Source: an uncultured bacterium
GTDB lineage: Bacteria; Bacillota; Clostridia; Peptostreptococcales; Anaerovoracaceae
Assembly (NCBI GenBank): GCA_905214225.1
Contig: CAJMLL010000002.1
Span: forward strand, 41,776 to 105,775
Length of the DNA stretch: 64,000 nt
Direction of reading: 5' to 3'
The notes below the pieces were generated by a model. It saw only the letters and a program-made list of their open reading frames with translations, was not told the origin of the DNA and made no database searches. Shown one piece after another: positions 1 to 7,990 of this stretch. Made by a program: the position numbers and the translations under genes. The stretch's first letter is position 1; every line of letters starts with the position of its first letter.

Positions 1-1107
1 GCTCAGATCAAAGCACCCCGGCTGCTCCAGGCGTCGGCGTTTCAGATATTCTGCGGCATCCATCTCCGTAATCGTGTGCTTTGAAACGGTGGTTTTCAGC
101 CAGTGGATGAACTCCACCATAGCACAGCCGTCATACACCATGGTTTCGCGGGTGGATGCGATTTCCACATCATTCTTTATCGCTTTCATCATCTGTGCAG
201 GCGTCGGCTCATCGATAATGACATGGCGTTCCGCCGCAGCCTGGTAAACGGCCGCGCTGACCGTGTCAGAATCCATCCAGATTGTATGATCCGGCGGCAG
301 TGTGCGGAGGACATTCTCGATTTCGTTGTAGTCACGGATGGTCAGAAACCCCAGATTCTCCTGCGGTTCATCGGAGTCCTCTGCTGCATCGTTGATTTCT
401 GCGCCCGGCAGAAGGAAAAGCTGCGCCAGCTGATCCGGATTGGAGCTGATGAGCAGATAGGAATAGAAAACCGGCGTGCAGGCGATGTCCGTTCCGCGCA
501 GGTTCGTCGTCCAGGCCGTTTCCGTCAGATCGGACAGAAGCATCCAGTCTGCACCGGATTCAACCATTTCACGCATCAGCCGGTTCTTTTTCCGGGATGC
601 AGGAATTCCTGAGGAGGAAGGCGGCAAAACATAAAGCGCAGAGGGGTTAAGGGGCGGACGGTTCGTCCAGATGCTGCTGATCAGGTCGACATGCTCTTTC
701 AGGGTGACGCCCATCGGAGAGAGCTGCTGCTCCCAGACATTGGCAATTTTGGCGCTGACCACGCGTCCGTCAAAGGCCAGGACCATGCGGCGGCGTTTCT
801 TTACCAGCTGCATCAGAAGACCCAGCACGGTCGGGACGCCTTTCACGCCAATCTTCATCAGGGTAATTCCGCTTCCCTCCAGCTGTTTTTCAGCCTGCAG
901 GAAGAATCGTCCATCGGTCCAGAGCCATGCATTTTCTCTGGACACAAGCAGCCAGGCAGATTCTCCGGTGAATCCGCTGAGGCATTCAATGGCTTTGAAA
1001 TGCGCATGGGGAAATTCCGAGTTGTGCGGATCCGTCGGCGGAATAAAGTAAAAATCAATGTTCTTTTCCTTCATTTCTTGTTGAAGTGCAGTAATTTCAT
1101 CTTTCAT
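1..1107 (-). CDS. Xaa-Pro aminopeptidase (M24B), N-terminal part, cut by window edge
   Basis: This cytoplasmic metallopeptidase would remove N-terminal residues before proline. The reading frame runs from ATG at 1107 to the left edge without a stop, giving 369 codons. The early residues read FYFIPPTDPHNSEF, followed by WTDGRFFLQA, both typical of the first creatinase-like domain. A later TAWTTNLRGTDIACTPVF stretch (near residues 200-220) matches the second creatinase-like domain of the long, roughly 600-residue form. The catalytic pita-bread domain with its metal ligands lies outside the window, so activity cannot be judged. A GGAG nine bases before the ATG supports the start. It is the first gene leftward from an AT-rich gap at 1108-1201. 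Confidence 0.87.
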   Translation of the reverse strand, partial: MKDEITALQQEMKEKNIDFYFIPPTDPHNSEFPHAHFKAIECLSGFTGESAWLLVSRENAWLWTDGRFFLQAEKQLEGSGITLMKIGVKGVPTVLGLLMQLVKKRRRMVLAFDGRVVSAKIANVWEQQLSPMGVTLKEHVDLISSIWTNRPPLNPSALYVLPPSSSGIPASRKKNRLMREMVESGADWMLLSDLTETAWTTNLRGTDIACTPVFYSYLLISSNPDQLAQLFLLPGAEINDAAEDSDEPQENLGFLTIRDYNEIENVLRTLPPDHTIWMDSDTVSAAVYQAAAERHVIIDEPTPAQMMKAIKNDVEIASTRETMVYDGCAMVEFIHWLKTTVSKHTITEMDAAEYLKRRRLEQPGCFDLS

Positions 1108-1201
1108 TATTGTGATCTCCATATATGTATAGTTTTTTGTTTTTATATGCGGCCGCAGGCAGGAAATTTCCTTGCCTTTTCAGCTTTTGTCCTGCTGAAA
1201 A

Positions 1202-1726
1202 TCAGTGCAGGAGGCTGCGCGGAATACGGCGGTCGATGATGTATGCGACGATGCCGATGCCGATTCCGGAGGCGATTCCGGTGAAGACCAGAATCGGGAA
1301 GTAGAGGAACATCTTGAGGTTCGAAACCACGAAACTGGCGACGAGCAGCTGTCCAAAATTGTGGGACACACCGCCTGCCATGCTGACGCCGATCATGGAA
1401 AATTTCCCGGTTTTCTTCAGCAGAACCATGATCAGGAGGCTGATCATTCCGCCGGCCAGCGAGTAGAGCATGGCCATGACGCCGGTGAAGAGCAGGCCTG
1501 CCAGGAAGATGCGGATCAGGTTGATGAAGAAGGCATAGCGGGCATCCAGCTCGTAGAGGGCGATGATGATGATCAGGTTGGCCAGGCCGAGTTTTACGCC
1601 CGGAACGCCGACATTGATCGGCAGGATCGCCTCGATGTAGGAAAAAATGAGCGCGAGGGCGGAGAACATCGCGGATGCGGTCAGCCGCTGGGTGCGCCTT
1701 GTGTGCTGGTTAGTGCGCGACGGCAT
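1202..1726 (-). CDS. Gx transporter family / heptaprenyl diphosphate synthase component I-like membrane protein
   Basis: A 174-residue, very hydrophobic protein with about five membrane segments. The stretch VGVPGVKLGLANLIIIIALY and the later glycines, including AGGVSHNFGQLLVASFVV, match the Gx transporter family (Pfam name Hpre_diP_synt_I). Its substrate is not established. The ATG at 1726 has a strong GGAGGAGG site just upstream. The start overlaps the end of the NusG-II gene by 17 bases, so the two are probably translationally coupled. NusG-II, Gx transporter and ApbE genes often cluster in anaerobic Bacillota, which suggests a role in flavin- or quinone-linked redox at the membrane; that role is inference. 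Confidence 0.8.
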   Translation of the reverse strand: MPSRTNQHTRRTQRLTASAMFSALALIFSYIEAILPINVGVPGVKLGLANLIIIIALYELDARYAFFINLIRIFLAGLLFTGVMAMLYSLAGGMISLLIMVLLKKTGKFSMIGVSMAGGVSHNFGQLLVASFVVSNLKMFLYFPILVFTGIASGIGIGIVAYIIDRRIPRSLLH

Positions 1727-2096
1727 CGTATCCTCCTCCTTCCTTGCTGCTGCCTTTTCCGACAATTTCCAGACTCACGCGGTTCGGAAGGCAGACGATG
1801 CTTTCGTTGGCGCGGGAAATCGGCTTATGGTGCACGCAGATCTGGTTCTTGCAGCTGGCTTCCAGCATTTGCGCGGTACCATTCTTTATGATAAACTTAT
1901 TCGTATGTCCGTTCTGACGTATGGTAACGGTGCGGTTTACAGCCAGACTGTATTTTCCGTACAGTTTTCCGTTCACCTTGGCTTCGACATATTTTCCGGT
2001 GACATTGCCCCGGACGGAGAGCCAGGAGAACAGAAATCCGACCGCCAGAAGGGCAATCAGAAGCAGAATATCTGCTTTTTTTATGACTTTGAACAT
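1710..2096 (-). CDS. NusG domain II-containing protein (membrane-anchored)
   Basis: A 128-residue protein with one N-terminal membrane segment (about residues 7-27, DILLLIALLAVGFLFSWLSV) followed by a small extracytoplasmic beta domain. The domain ends in the signature MLEASCKNQICVHHKPI and SIVCLPNRVSLEIVG, with a CxxxxC pair and a later cysteine. This is the NusG_II family (PF07009), which is unrelated in function to transcription factor NusG as far as is known. The ATG at 2096 is preceded by GGAG at good spacing; longer in-frame versions lack this. It is divergent from apbE with only 28 bases between the two start codons, and its 3' end overlaps the Gx-transporter gene. Confidence 0.83.
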   Translation of the reverse strand: MFKVIKKADILLLIALLAVGFLFSWLSVRGNVTGKYVEAKVNGKLYGKYSLAVNRTVTIRQNGHTNKFIIKNGTAQMLEASCKNQICVHHKPISRANESIVCLPNRVSLEIVGKGSSKEGGGYDAVAH

Positions 2097-2124
2097 ATCA
2101 AAACTCCAGAAAGGGATATATTCT

Positions 2125-3153
2125 ATGAAAAAACTGATCACAGTCATTCTGACGATTGTCATGACTGCATGCATCATTATACCACAAACCGCCTGTGCGC
2201 CGCAGAAATCAAAGTCGGATTCTGTCCCGTCTCACACAAAGGAAAGCTACTATTTTGATACGATCTGCAAGATTACCATCTACAGCATGTCAAAAAACAA
2301 GGCGGACGATATTATCGCGAAGGCCTTCAAACGCTGCAGTCAGTATGAGAATATCCTGAGCAAGACCAAGAAAGGCTCGGATATCTGGAAGATCAACCAC
2401 GCGGGTGGGCAGCCGGTTCAGGTGCATCCAATCACGGCGCAGATTATCAATGAAGGAATCAAGTACGGGGATGAGACGAACGGACTGTTCGACATCACCA
2501 TCGGAAAGGCAGAGGATCTCTATAACTGGCATGCGGAAAAGCATAAGCTTCCTACGGATGCGCAGCTGAAACATGCGGTAAAATACGTTGGATATAAGCA
2601 GATTCATGTCAGCGGGAACACCGTAACCATGGGCACGACTGAGGGAGAAATCGACCTGGGAGGAATCGCGAAGGGCTGGATTGCTGACCATATCGGTGAT
2701 TATCTGCAGGAGCTGGGCGTAAAGAGCGCGATTATCAGCCTGGGCGGAAATATCGTCTGCGTGGGAAACAAGGCCGGAAAGCCTTTCCAGATCGGCATTG
2801 AAAAGCCGTTTTCCGAGATGAGTGAAATCGTCGGAAGCACGACGGCAAGCAATAAGACGATTGTAACGTCAGGAATTTATGAACGCTATTTCCGCAAGAA
2901 CGGAAAGCTCTATCATCACATTCTGGAGCCGACAACGGGACGCCCTGCGAATACCGACATCAGCGGCGTGACCATTATGGCCGAAGACGGACATTCCGTC
3001 GACTGCGATGCCATGGCAACCACCTGCCTGCTGATGGGCCGGAAGAAGGCTTTGAATTTTATCGAGAAGAAGAAAGGCTATGAATGCCTGATCATCACAC
3101 GCAGCGGGAAAATTTACAAGACGAGCGGATTTAAGTTTAAGAAGGAATCTTAA
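2125..3153 (+). CDS. apbE: FAD:protein FMN transferase (ApbE family)
   Basis: This enzyme attaches FMN from FAD to a threonine of target redox proteins on the outer face of the membrane, using Mg2+. The 342-residue protein starts with a basic, hydrophobic signal segment (residues 1-20) followed by cysteines at 16 and 24, so it may be exported as a lipoprotein, although neither lipobox is ideal. The family motif GEIDLGGIAKGWIADHIGDYL lies in the middle, and SLGGNIVCVG, LEPTTGRPA and a C-terminal DCDAMATTCLLMG complete the fold. Start 2125 is chosen because the signal begins there and AAAGGG lies upstream. It pairs with the divergent NusG-II and Gx-transporter genes. No flavinylated target such as an RnfG or FMN_bind protein is visible in the window. 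Confidence 0.9.
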   Translation: MKKLITVILTIVMTACIIIPQTACAPQKSKSDSVPSHTKESYYFDTICKITIYSMSKNKADDIIAKAFKRCSQYENILSKTKKGSDIWKINHAGGQPVQVHPITAQIINEGIKYGDETNGLFDITIGKAEDLYNWHAEKHKLPTDAQLKHAVKYVGYKQIHVSGNTVTMGTTEGEIDLGGIAKGWIADHIGDYLQELGVKSAIISLGGNIVCVGNKAGKPFQIGIEKPFSEMSEIVGSTTASNKTIVTSGIYERYFRKNGKLYHHILEPTTGRPANTDISGVTIMAEDGHSVDCDAMATTCLLMGRKKALNFIEKKKGYECLIITRSGKIYKTSGFKFKKES

Positions 3154-3196
3154 GCTGCCGGGCAGTATCCTCCTGAAAATGCATGAAACAGAATAC

Positions 3197-3235
3197 AGGA
3201 CGCAGAGCCTCTGACCGGGCCCTGCGTTTTTTCTT
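3197..3235 (+). terminator. Rho-independent terminator after apbE
   Basis: ACGCAG at 3200-3205 pairs with CTGCGT at 3222-3227, with extra GCC/GGC pairing inside, followed by six T residues. It lies between apbE and the convergent regulator gene. Confidence 0.75.
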
Positions 3236-3239
3236 GTCC

Positions 3240-4685
3240 TCAGTTATTTTCTGTGACGGGAAATTCCTTTAGAATCTGCCGCCAGCTTTCTGTCATATCC
3301 TTTACTGCATCGGAAATCTCTTCCAGCGGAATCTGATTATAATAGAAGAGAAGGCCGCATTTTCCCGGAGCGGATTCTGACGGAAGCGGCAGGATTTTCA
3401 GGCGGAGGGCTTCGGCAGCACCGCAGAGCCGGCGGGAAATTTCCGGCGCTGCCTGGTCTGGAACGGTTTCCGGAAGACGGACGACCAGCGGAATGTGGAT
3501 GCCGGAACTCCGGTTCAGGGTGGTCAGGAAATCAGGAGCGCTGTGCTCCAGTGCGCGCAGAGCGGTTTTCAGTTTCTGCGCGTAGAGGGTGCGGAGCTTT
3601 TTCAGATGGATGCCGTAGTAGCCGCGTTCCATGTAGAGGGCCAGGGTCAGCTGTTCCGTCTTGGAACTGGTCTGGTCGTACTGGGATTTTATGCTCTGGA
3701 AAATTTCTGCAAGGGGCTCCGGCAGGACCATGTAGCTCATACGGATTGCGGCAAACAGGGTGGAGGAGAAGGAGCCCAGGTAGACGACGGGAGAGCCGGT
3801 CCGCAGCCCCTGCAGGGAAGGAATCGGTTTTCCGAAGTAACGCAGTTCACTGTCGTAGTCGTCTTCCATGATCAGGCTGTGATTCCGCTCCGCCCAGTCC
3901 AGAAGCTGATAGCGCCGTCCGACCGGCATGACGCTTCCGGTCGGAAACTGATTGGAAGGATTGACATAGACGGCGGAAGAGACGTTCTCCGGCAGCTGCT
4001 CGATGACGATTCCATCCTTTCTGACGGGAATTGGCATAACGGAGTATCCGTTATCCCGGAAAATTTTCTGCACCGGCTGATATCCCGGATCTTCCGTGGC
4101 GATCAGATGGACATTCATTTCATTCAGAATCCGTACCAGGTGGCTGGTCAGCTGCTGTGTGCCCGCGCTGATGACAATCTGCTGAGGAGTACAGTTTACC
4201 CCGCGAGCATTGTAGACATAGCGGGAAATTTCTTCCCGGAGCGCCGGCTCTCCCTGGGGATCAGCTTCAGAGAGAAGCAGAGACGGGTATTCATTCAGAA
4301 CCTTTGACATACATTTTTTCCACTTTGCATAATTGAAACTGGATAAGTCATAGCGGTATTTCGGCTCCCGGGTGATGGATTTCTGAAAGGATTCCCGGTG
4401 AGCCTCTGCGGACGGGCGGATCTGCGGTGCCGCGCTGCGCAGATCTTCCGCGTAGTATCCGGACTGGGGGCGGCTGGCCGCGTATCCTTCTACAACCAGC
4501 TGGTTATAGGCGGCCTGCACCGTGGTGATGCTGACGGAAAGCTGCAGGGAGAGAACGCGCAGCGAAGGCAGTTTTTCTCCCGGCTGTATCCGCCCGTCCT
4601 CAATCGCCGCCTGGAACCAGTGAAACAACTGTGTATACATTGGGTCCTTGGAATTGTGGTCAAGAACCAAAGATAATAGGTTCAT
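3240..4685 (-). CDS. MocR/PdxR-type GntR regulator with class I aminotransferase-like domain, PLP lysine replaced
   Basis: A 481-residue regulator. Residues about 8-75 form a GntR winged helix (PMYTQLFHWFQAAIEDGRIQPGEKLPS, then a helix-turn-helix with VSITTVQAAYNQLVVEG). The rest is a fold-type I aminotransferase domain with NPSNQFPTG and MEDDYDSELRY, typical of MocR proteins such as GabR and PdxR. The usual PLP site, GTFSK or GSFSK, reads GSFSS here. The codon at 3762-3764 gives Ser308 where the Schiff-base lysine should be. The protein therefore cannot form the normal internal aldimine and may bind another ligand, or PLP non-covalently. The ATG at 4685 has an AGGAAGG site. It is divergent from an ECF S component, a common layout for vitamin B6 uptake control. 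Confidence 0.85.
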   Translation of the reverse strand: MNLLSLVLDHNSKDPMYTQLFHWFQAAIEDGRIQPGEKLPSLRVLSLQLSVSITTVQAAYNQLVVEGYAASRPQSGYYAEDLRSAAPQIRPSAEAHRESFQKSITREPKYRYDLSSFNYAKWKKCMSKVLNEYPSLLLSEADPQGEPALREEISRYVYNARGVNCTPQQIVISAGTQQLTSHLVRILNEMNVHLIATEDPGYQPVQKIFRDNGYSVMPIPVRKDGIVIEQLPENVSSAVYVNPSNQFPTGSVMPVGRRYQLLDWAERNHSLIMEDDYDSELRYFGKPIPSLQGLRTGSPVVYLGSFSSTLFAAIRMSYMVLPEPLAEIFQSIKSQYDQTSSKTEQLTLALYMERGYYGIHLKKLRTLYAQKLKTALRALEHSAPDFLTTLNRSSGIHIPLVVRLPETVPDQAAPEISRRLCGAAEALRLKILPLPSESAPGKCGLLFYYNQIPLEEISDAVKDMTESWRQILKEFPVTENN

Positions 4686-4802
4686 TTTCCTTCCTCTCTT
4701 TAACTGTATGTGTAAAAATAAATAAATTTGCCTATTTCTATAATAACACTTCGGTGCTATCATAGTCTACACAAACAAGATAAAGGGAAGGGAGTTTTAA
4801 TC

Positions 4803-5387
4803 ATGCAGAACGGAAGAAGAGAAAGTAAACTGAACACACTGGTACTCACCGCAATGATGATGTGCCTGATTCTGGTTTCCACATATTTCTTTAAGATCCC
4901 GACGATTGCAACCAAGGGATATGTACATCTGGGCGATGCGGCAATTTTCCTCGCTGTCATGCTGCTCGGAAAGAAAAACGGCGCCATTGCGGCAGGTATT
5001 GGTTCCTGCCTGTCTGACCTGATCGGCGGATACGCTTACTACGCACCGTGGACCCTGGGAACCAAGTTCCTGATGGCCCTGGTCGCAGGTCTGTTCCTGG
5101 ACCACGCCGCAAAGAAATATGCCGGAAGAGAAAAGCACCGTCATATTCTGTCCGCATTTGAGATCTTCGGCATGATCGTCGGAGGATTCGTCATGGTTGC
5201 CGGATATGCTCTGGCTGCAAAGGTAATGTACGGAACTTGGGCCATTGCCCTCGCCAGCGTACCGGAAAATATCGGCCAGTTCAGTGTCGGCATCGTCATC
5301 TCCATCGTCGTTGCCACAGCACTGCAGCACACACCTGTACGCCAGTATTTCACCAGCACAAGCATGTGTGTAAAAAGCGCAAATTAG
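4803..5387 (+). CDS. ECF transporter S component (substrate-binding membrane subunit)
   Basis: A 194-residue integral membrane protein with about six helices. Segments such as LNTLVLTAMMMCLILVSTYF, VHLGDAAIFLAVMLLG and GAIAAGIGSCLSDLIGGYAYY match the vitamin-binding S subunits that share a common energy-coupling module (EcfA, EcfA' and EcfT, not in this window). The divergent MocR-type regulator suggests a pyridoxine-like vitamin as substrate; this is inference from context, and the regulator's lost PLP lysine weakens it. The ATG at 4803 is preceded by AAGGGAGTTTTAATC. Two terminators follow. The AT-rich 117-base divergent region holds an imperfect inverted repeat (TAACAC-TTCG-GTGCTA, 4743-4758) that could be an operator. 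Confidence 0.85.
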   Translation: MQNGRRESKLNTLVLTAMMMCLILVSTYFFKIPTIATKGYVHLGDAAIFLAVMLLGKKNGAIAAGIGSCLSDLIGGYAYYAPWTLGTKFLMALVAGLFLDHAAKKYAGREKHRHILSAFEIFGMIVGGFVMVAGYALAAKVMYGTWAIALASVPENIGQFSVGIVISIVVATALQHTPVRQYFTSTSMCVKSAN

Positions 5388-5436
5388 TGTTTAAACCCAT
5401 GTCCTTAAGGATAAGAAATTATATAAGGCAGAAGAA

Positions 5437-5465
5437 GAGAGGCCGGTTTAATCAGGCCTCTTTTC
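5437..5465 (+). terminator. Rho-independent terminator after ECF S component
   Basis: GAGGCC at 5439-5444 pairs with GGCCTC at 5455-5460 around a ten-base loop, followed by TTTTC. Confidence 0.8.
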
Positions 5466-5475
5466 TTATACGCAG

Positions 5476-5500
5476 AGGGCCGGCTGCAGGGCCCTTTTTT
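5476..5500 (+). terminator. Second, tandem terminator
   Basis: AGGGCC at 5476-5481 pairs with GGCCCT at 5490-5495 and is followed by a run of six T. It lies only 11 bases after the preceding terminator, giving a double stop before the next gene. Confidence 0.7.
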
Positions 5501-5592
5501 CAACGATACAAGTGCCGCAGGAGAGCCGCGGCCCGGAAAAGAAGACGGGCCGGAAAGGAAAGCACCATGGCGGCAGGATAGGGGACAAGAGA

Positions 5593-6225
5593 ATGAGTAC
5601 AGCACAGGGGAGACACGAACTGAATTATTTTACCATCGGTTCATCCATCGGCGGAAACCAGGAATGGTTCTGTGATCCGATGATGCGTCTCGGCGGATGC
5701 GCCGCGGAAACCGCCTGCGACAGTTCCATCTGGTTTTCACTGCATTTCGGCAGACAGCTCTATCCGTTCGATGTCCACAATCTCAGAAAGAAAGACTATA
5801 AAGCCTTTGGTGCCCAGATGAAACCTTACCTGAGACCGAGATTCCGCGGCATCGACCGCCTCAGCATTTATACAGATGGATTCGGCGCCTACCTGCGCCA
5901 GCACGGAGAGACCGGCATCCAGATGGAAGAGTTCTCCGGAGACATGCCGCAGGAAATCGCCTTTCAGCGAATTGCAGGGCAAATTGACGCGGAAATTCCC
6001 GTTCCGATGCTGATGTTAAAACATCAGGACCGCCGTTTTGAGGATTACGTCTGGCACTGGTTCATCCTGGCCGGTTACGACGCAGACACCCGGCAGGTGA
6101 AAACCGTCACCTACAGCGAGGCGGAATGGGTGGATTTCCCGGCACTCTGGAACACCGGTTATGCGGAGAAAGGAGGGCTGATCCTCTTCCATCTTTCGGA
6201 TGAGGAAGTCAGTCAGGCTGTATAA
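5593..6225 (+). CDS. Hypothetical protein, putative papain-like (C39-type) cysteine peptidase fold
   Basis: A 210-residue protein with no signal peptide or membrane segment. I do not recognise a named family. The pattern suggests a papain-like fold. An early cysteine follows a short glycine-rich stretch (GGCAAETACDSSIWF, about residues 35-50), and a later His-containing strand and turn (YVWHWFILAGYDAD, about residues 148-161) resembles the HWVVVTGYD motif of C39-like peptidases. A conserved aspartate or asparagine to complete the triad is not obvious. ATG 5593 is chosen because GGGGACAAGAGA precedes it. It stands just before the sirtuin gene, with its own upstream terminators. The function is unknown; the peptidase call is inference. 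Confidence 0.6.
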   Translation: MSTAQGRHELNYFTIGSSIGGNQEWFCDPMMRLGGCAAETACDSSIWFSLHFGRQLYPFDVHNLRKKDYKAFGAQMKPYLRPRFRGIDRLSIYTDGFGAYLRQHGETGIQMEEFSGDMPQEIAFQRIAGQIDAEIPVPMLMLKHQDRRFEDYVWHWFILAGYDADTRQVKTVTYSEAEWVDFPALWNTGYAEKGGLILFHLSDEEVSQAV

Positions 6226-6237
6226 ACTCCCGGAATG

Positions 6238-6246
6238 TGATAAAAT
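6238..6246 (+). promoter_or_regulatory. Possible extended -10 promoter before the sirtuin gene
   Basis: TGATAAAAT fits an extended -10 (TGn plus TAAAAT), about 65 bases before the sirtuin ATG. No good -35 was seen at the expected distance. Confidence 0.35.
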
Positions 6247-6312
6247 ATAGATAGTAACGGACAAAAGTAATGCGCAAGGGAAAAGAACGATGCGGATAAC
6301 GGGAGGCATATT

Positions 6313-7038
6313 ATGGATCCGAGATTAAAGAAAATCGTAGACGCGTCAGATAATATCGTATTTTTCGGAGGAGCAGGAGTCTCTACGGAAAGCGGAGTAC
6401 CGGATTTCCGTTCAGAATCCGGTCTCTACCACGCAAAACAGAAGTACGGCTATGCGCCAGAAGTCATGCTGTCACACACCTTCTATATGCAGCACACGAA
6501 GGAATTCTGGAAATACTATAAAGAAAATCTGATCCATCCGGAAGCAGAGCCGAACGACGCGCATAGGGCGCTGGCGAAACTGGAGCAGATGGGAAAACTG
6601 AAAGCCATCGTCACCCAGAACATCGACGGCCTCCACCAGAAAGCCGGCAGCAAGACTGTTTATGAAGTCCACGGCAGCGTCAACCGGAATTACTGCGAGA
6701 AATGCCATAAGTTCTATGATCTGGACTACGTTATGGATGAAAACAACTGCAGAGACGGCATTCCTTACTGCAGCTGCGGCGGCAGAGTCAAGCCGGATGT
6801 CGTTCTTTATGAAGAGTCTCTGGATGAGGCACAGATCACCGGCGCAGTGAACGCCATCAGCAATGCAGATGTCCTGATCATCGGCGGAACATCCCTGGTC
6901 GTCTATCCGGCGGCAGGCTTCATCAACTATTTCCGCGGCAGCCATCTGGTCCTGATAAACAAGTCCGAGACTTCCTATGATGATCGGGCAGATCTGGTGA
7001 TCCACGATTCCATCGGCAAAGTCATGAAGATGGAATAA
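6313..7038 (+). CDS. NAD-dependent protein deacylase, Sir2 family
   Basis: A 241-residue sirtuin that would remove acyl groups from protein lysines while consuming NAD. The NAD-binding motif GAGVSTESGVPDFRS lies at about residues 20-34, TQNIDGLHQKAGS near 99-111, and the catalytic His in YEVHGS near 119. A zinc site is formed by CEKC (about 128-131) and a later CSC pair, closer together than the usual CxxC. The C-terminal GGTSLVVYPAAGF and the NKSET loop complete the fold. GGGAGG sits close before the ATG. The next gene, surE, follows after 34 bases and is probably co-transcribed. No deacylation substrate can be deduced. Confidence 0.94.
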   Translation: MDPRLKKIVDASDNIVFFGGAGVSTESGVPDFRSESGLYHAKQKYGYAPEVMLSHTFYMQHTKEFWKYYKENLIHPEAEPNDAHRALAKLEQMGKLKAIVTQNIDGLHQKAGSKTVYEVHGSVNRNYCEKCHKFYDLDYVMDENNCRDGIPYCSCGGRVKPDVVLYEESLDEAQITGAVNAISNADVLIIGGTSLVVYPAAGFINYFRGSHLVLINKSETSYDDRADLVIHDSIGKVMKME

Positions 7039-7072
7039 CAAAACAGAAAGAAGCAAGGAGAAACTTGAATTT

Positions 7073-7822
7073 ATGAATATCCTACTGGTGAATGACGACG
7101 GCATTCAGGCACGGGGAATCCGGGAACTGGCAGAGGAGCTTTCTTCCGCCGGTGACATCTACATCTGTGCTCCTGACCGGCAGCGCAGCGGAAAGAGCCA
7201 TTCCATCACAATCGGCGAGCACATATATGTGCAGGATGTTTCCTTCCCCGGTGCCCGTGAGGCGCTTCAGACCACGGGAACACCGGCAGACTGCACCAAG
7301 ATCGGCCTGCAGTTCTTTAAGGACCAGGGTGTAAACATGGACATTGTCTACTCCGGAATCAATCTGGGAAGCAATCTCGGAGTTGACACCCTGTATTCCG
7401 GAACGGTCGGATCAGCCATGGAAGCTGCGGTCAGCGGATATCCGGCGGCAGCCGTTTCTGTAGGCGGCCATACGCCGGAACACTTCGAGGCCGCCAGAGC
7501 CCTTGCGCGGTGCGTTTTGTCGATGAAAGACGAGATCCCGGCCGATTCTCTGATCAATATTAATGTCCCGGATCTTCCGAAGGAAGAGCTGAAGGGGGTT
7601 CTGATCACACGGCTGGGACACCGGAATTTCAAGGACGGCTTCCGGCTGCAGGAGGATGGCGGCTACAGACTCATGGGAAATCCACAGGACTTCAGTCAGG
7701 CGGATACGGCTTATGATCTGGCGGCGTTCGCGCAGGGGTACGCGTCTGTCACGCCGGTGTCGTTCGACCGGACCAATATGAAATGGCTGGCTTCTCTGCA
7801 TGCTGACCGTTTCCAATATTAA
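7073..7822 (+). CDS. surE: 5'/3'-nucleotidase SurE
   Basis: A 249-residue metal-dependent phosphatase acting on nucleoside monophosphates. The N-terminus carries the diagnostic acidic motif MNILLVNDDGIQARGI, which supplies metal ligands, followed by the RQRSGKSHSIT loop and, near residues 95-105, SGINLGSNLGVDTLYSGTVGSA, which forms the rest of the active site. The length is typical. AAGGAG lies 12 bases before ATG 7073, a slightly long spacing. It follows the sirtuin gene closely, so both probably share a transcript. The gap after it holds a short direct repeat (AGCCTATAT twice near 7827) and no clear terminator. Confidence 0.95.
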   Translation: MNILLVNDDGIQARGIRELAEELSSAGDIYICAPDRQRSGKSHSITIGEHIYVQDVSFPGAREALQTTGTPADCTKIGLQFFKDQGVNMDIVYSGINLGSNLGVDTLYSGTVGSAMEAAVSGYPAAAVSVGGHTPEHFEAARALARCVLSMKDEIPADSLININVPDLPKEELKGVLITRLGHRNFKDGFRLQEDGGYRLMGNPQDFSQADTAYDLAAFAQGYASVTPVSFDRTNMKWLASLHADRFQY

Positions 7823-7990
7823 ATTCAGCCTATATCAGCCTATATAGATAAAGAGAATAAAGATCGTGAAATCTGTTTGACCTGTTTAATTCTATTGTGG
7901 TCATGGGTATAATGGGTTGGTAACGAACAGATGAGTACACGATAAGAACCGAAAGAGGCAGAGGCGCGCAGAAAAGGGGTTAGTATATTT

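Noticed and set aside
7877..7913. Promoter before the DUF2156 gene
   Set aside because: TTGACC and TATAAT are both present, but the spacer is 25 bases, far outside the normal range.
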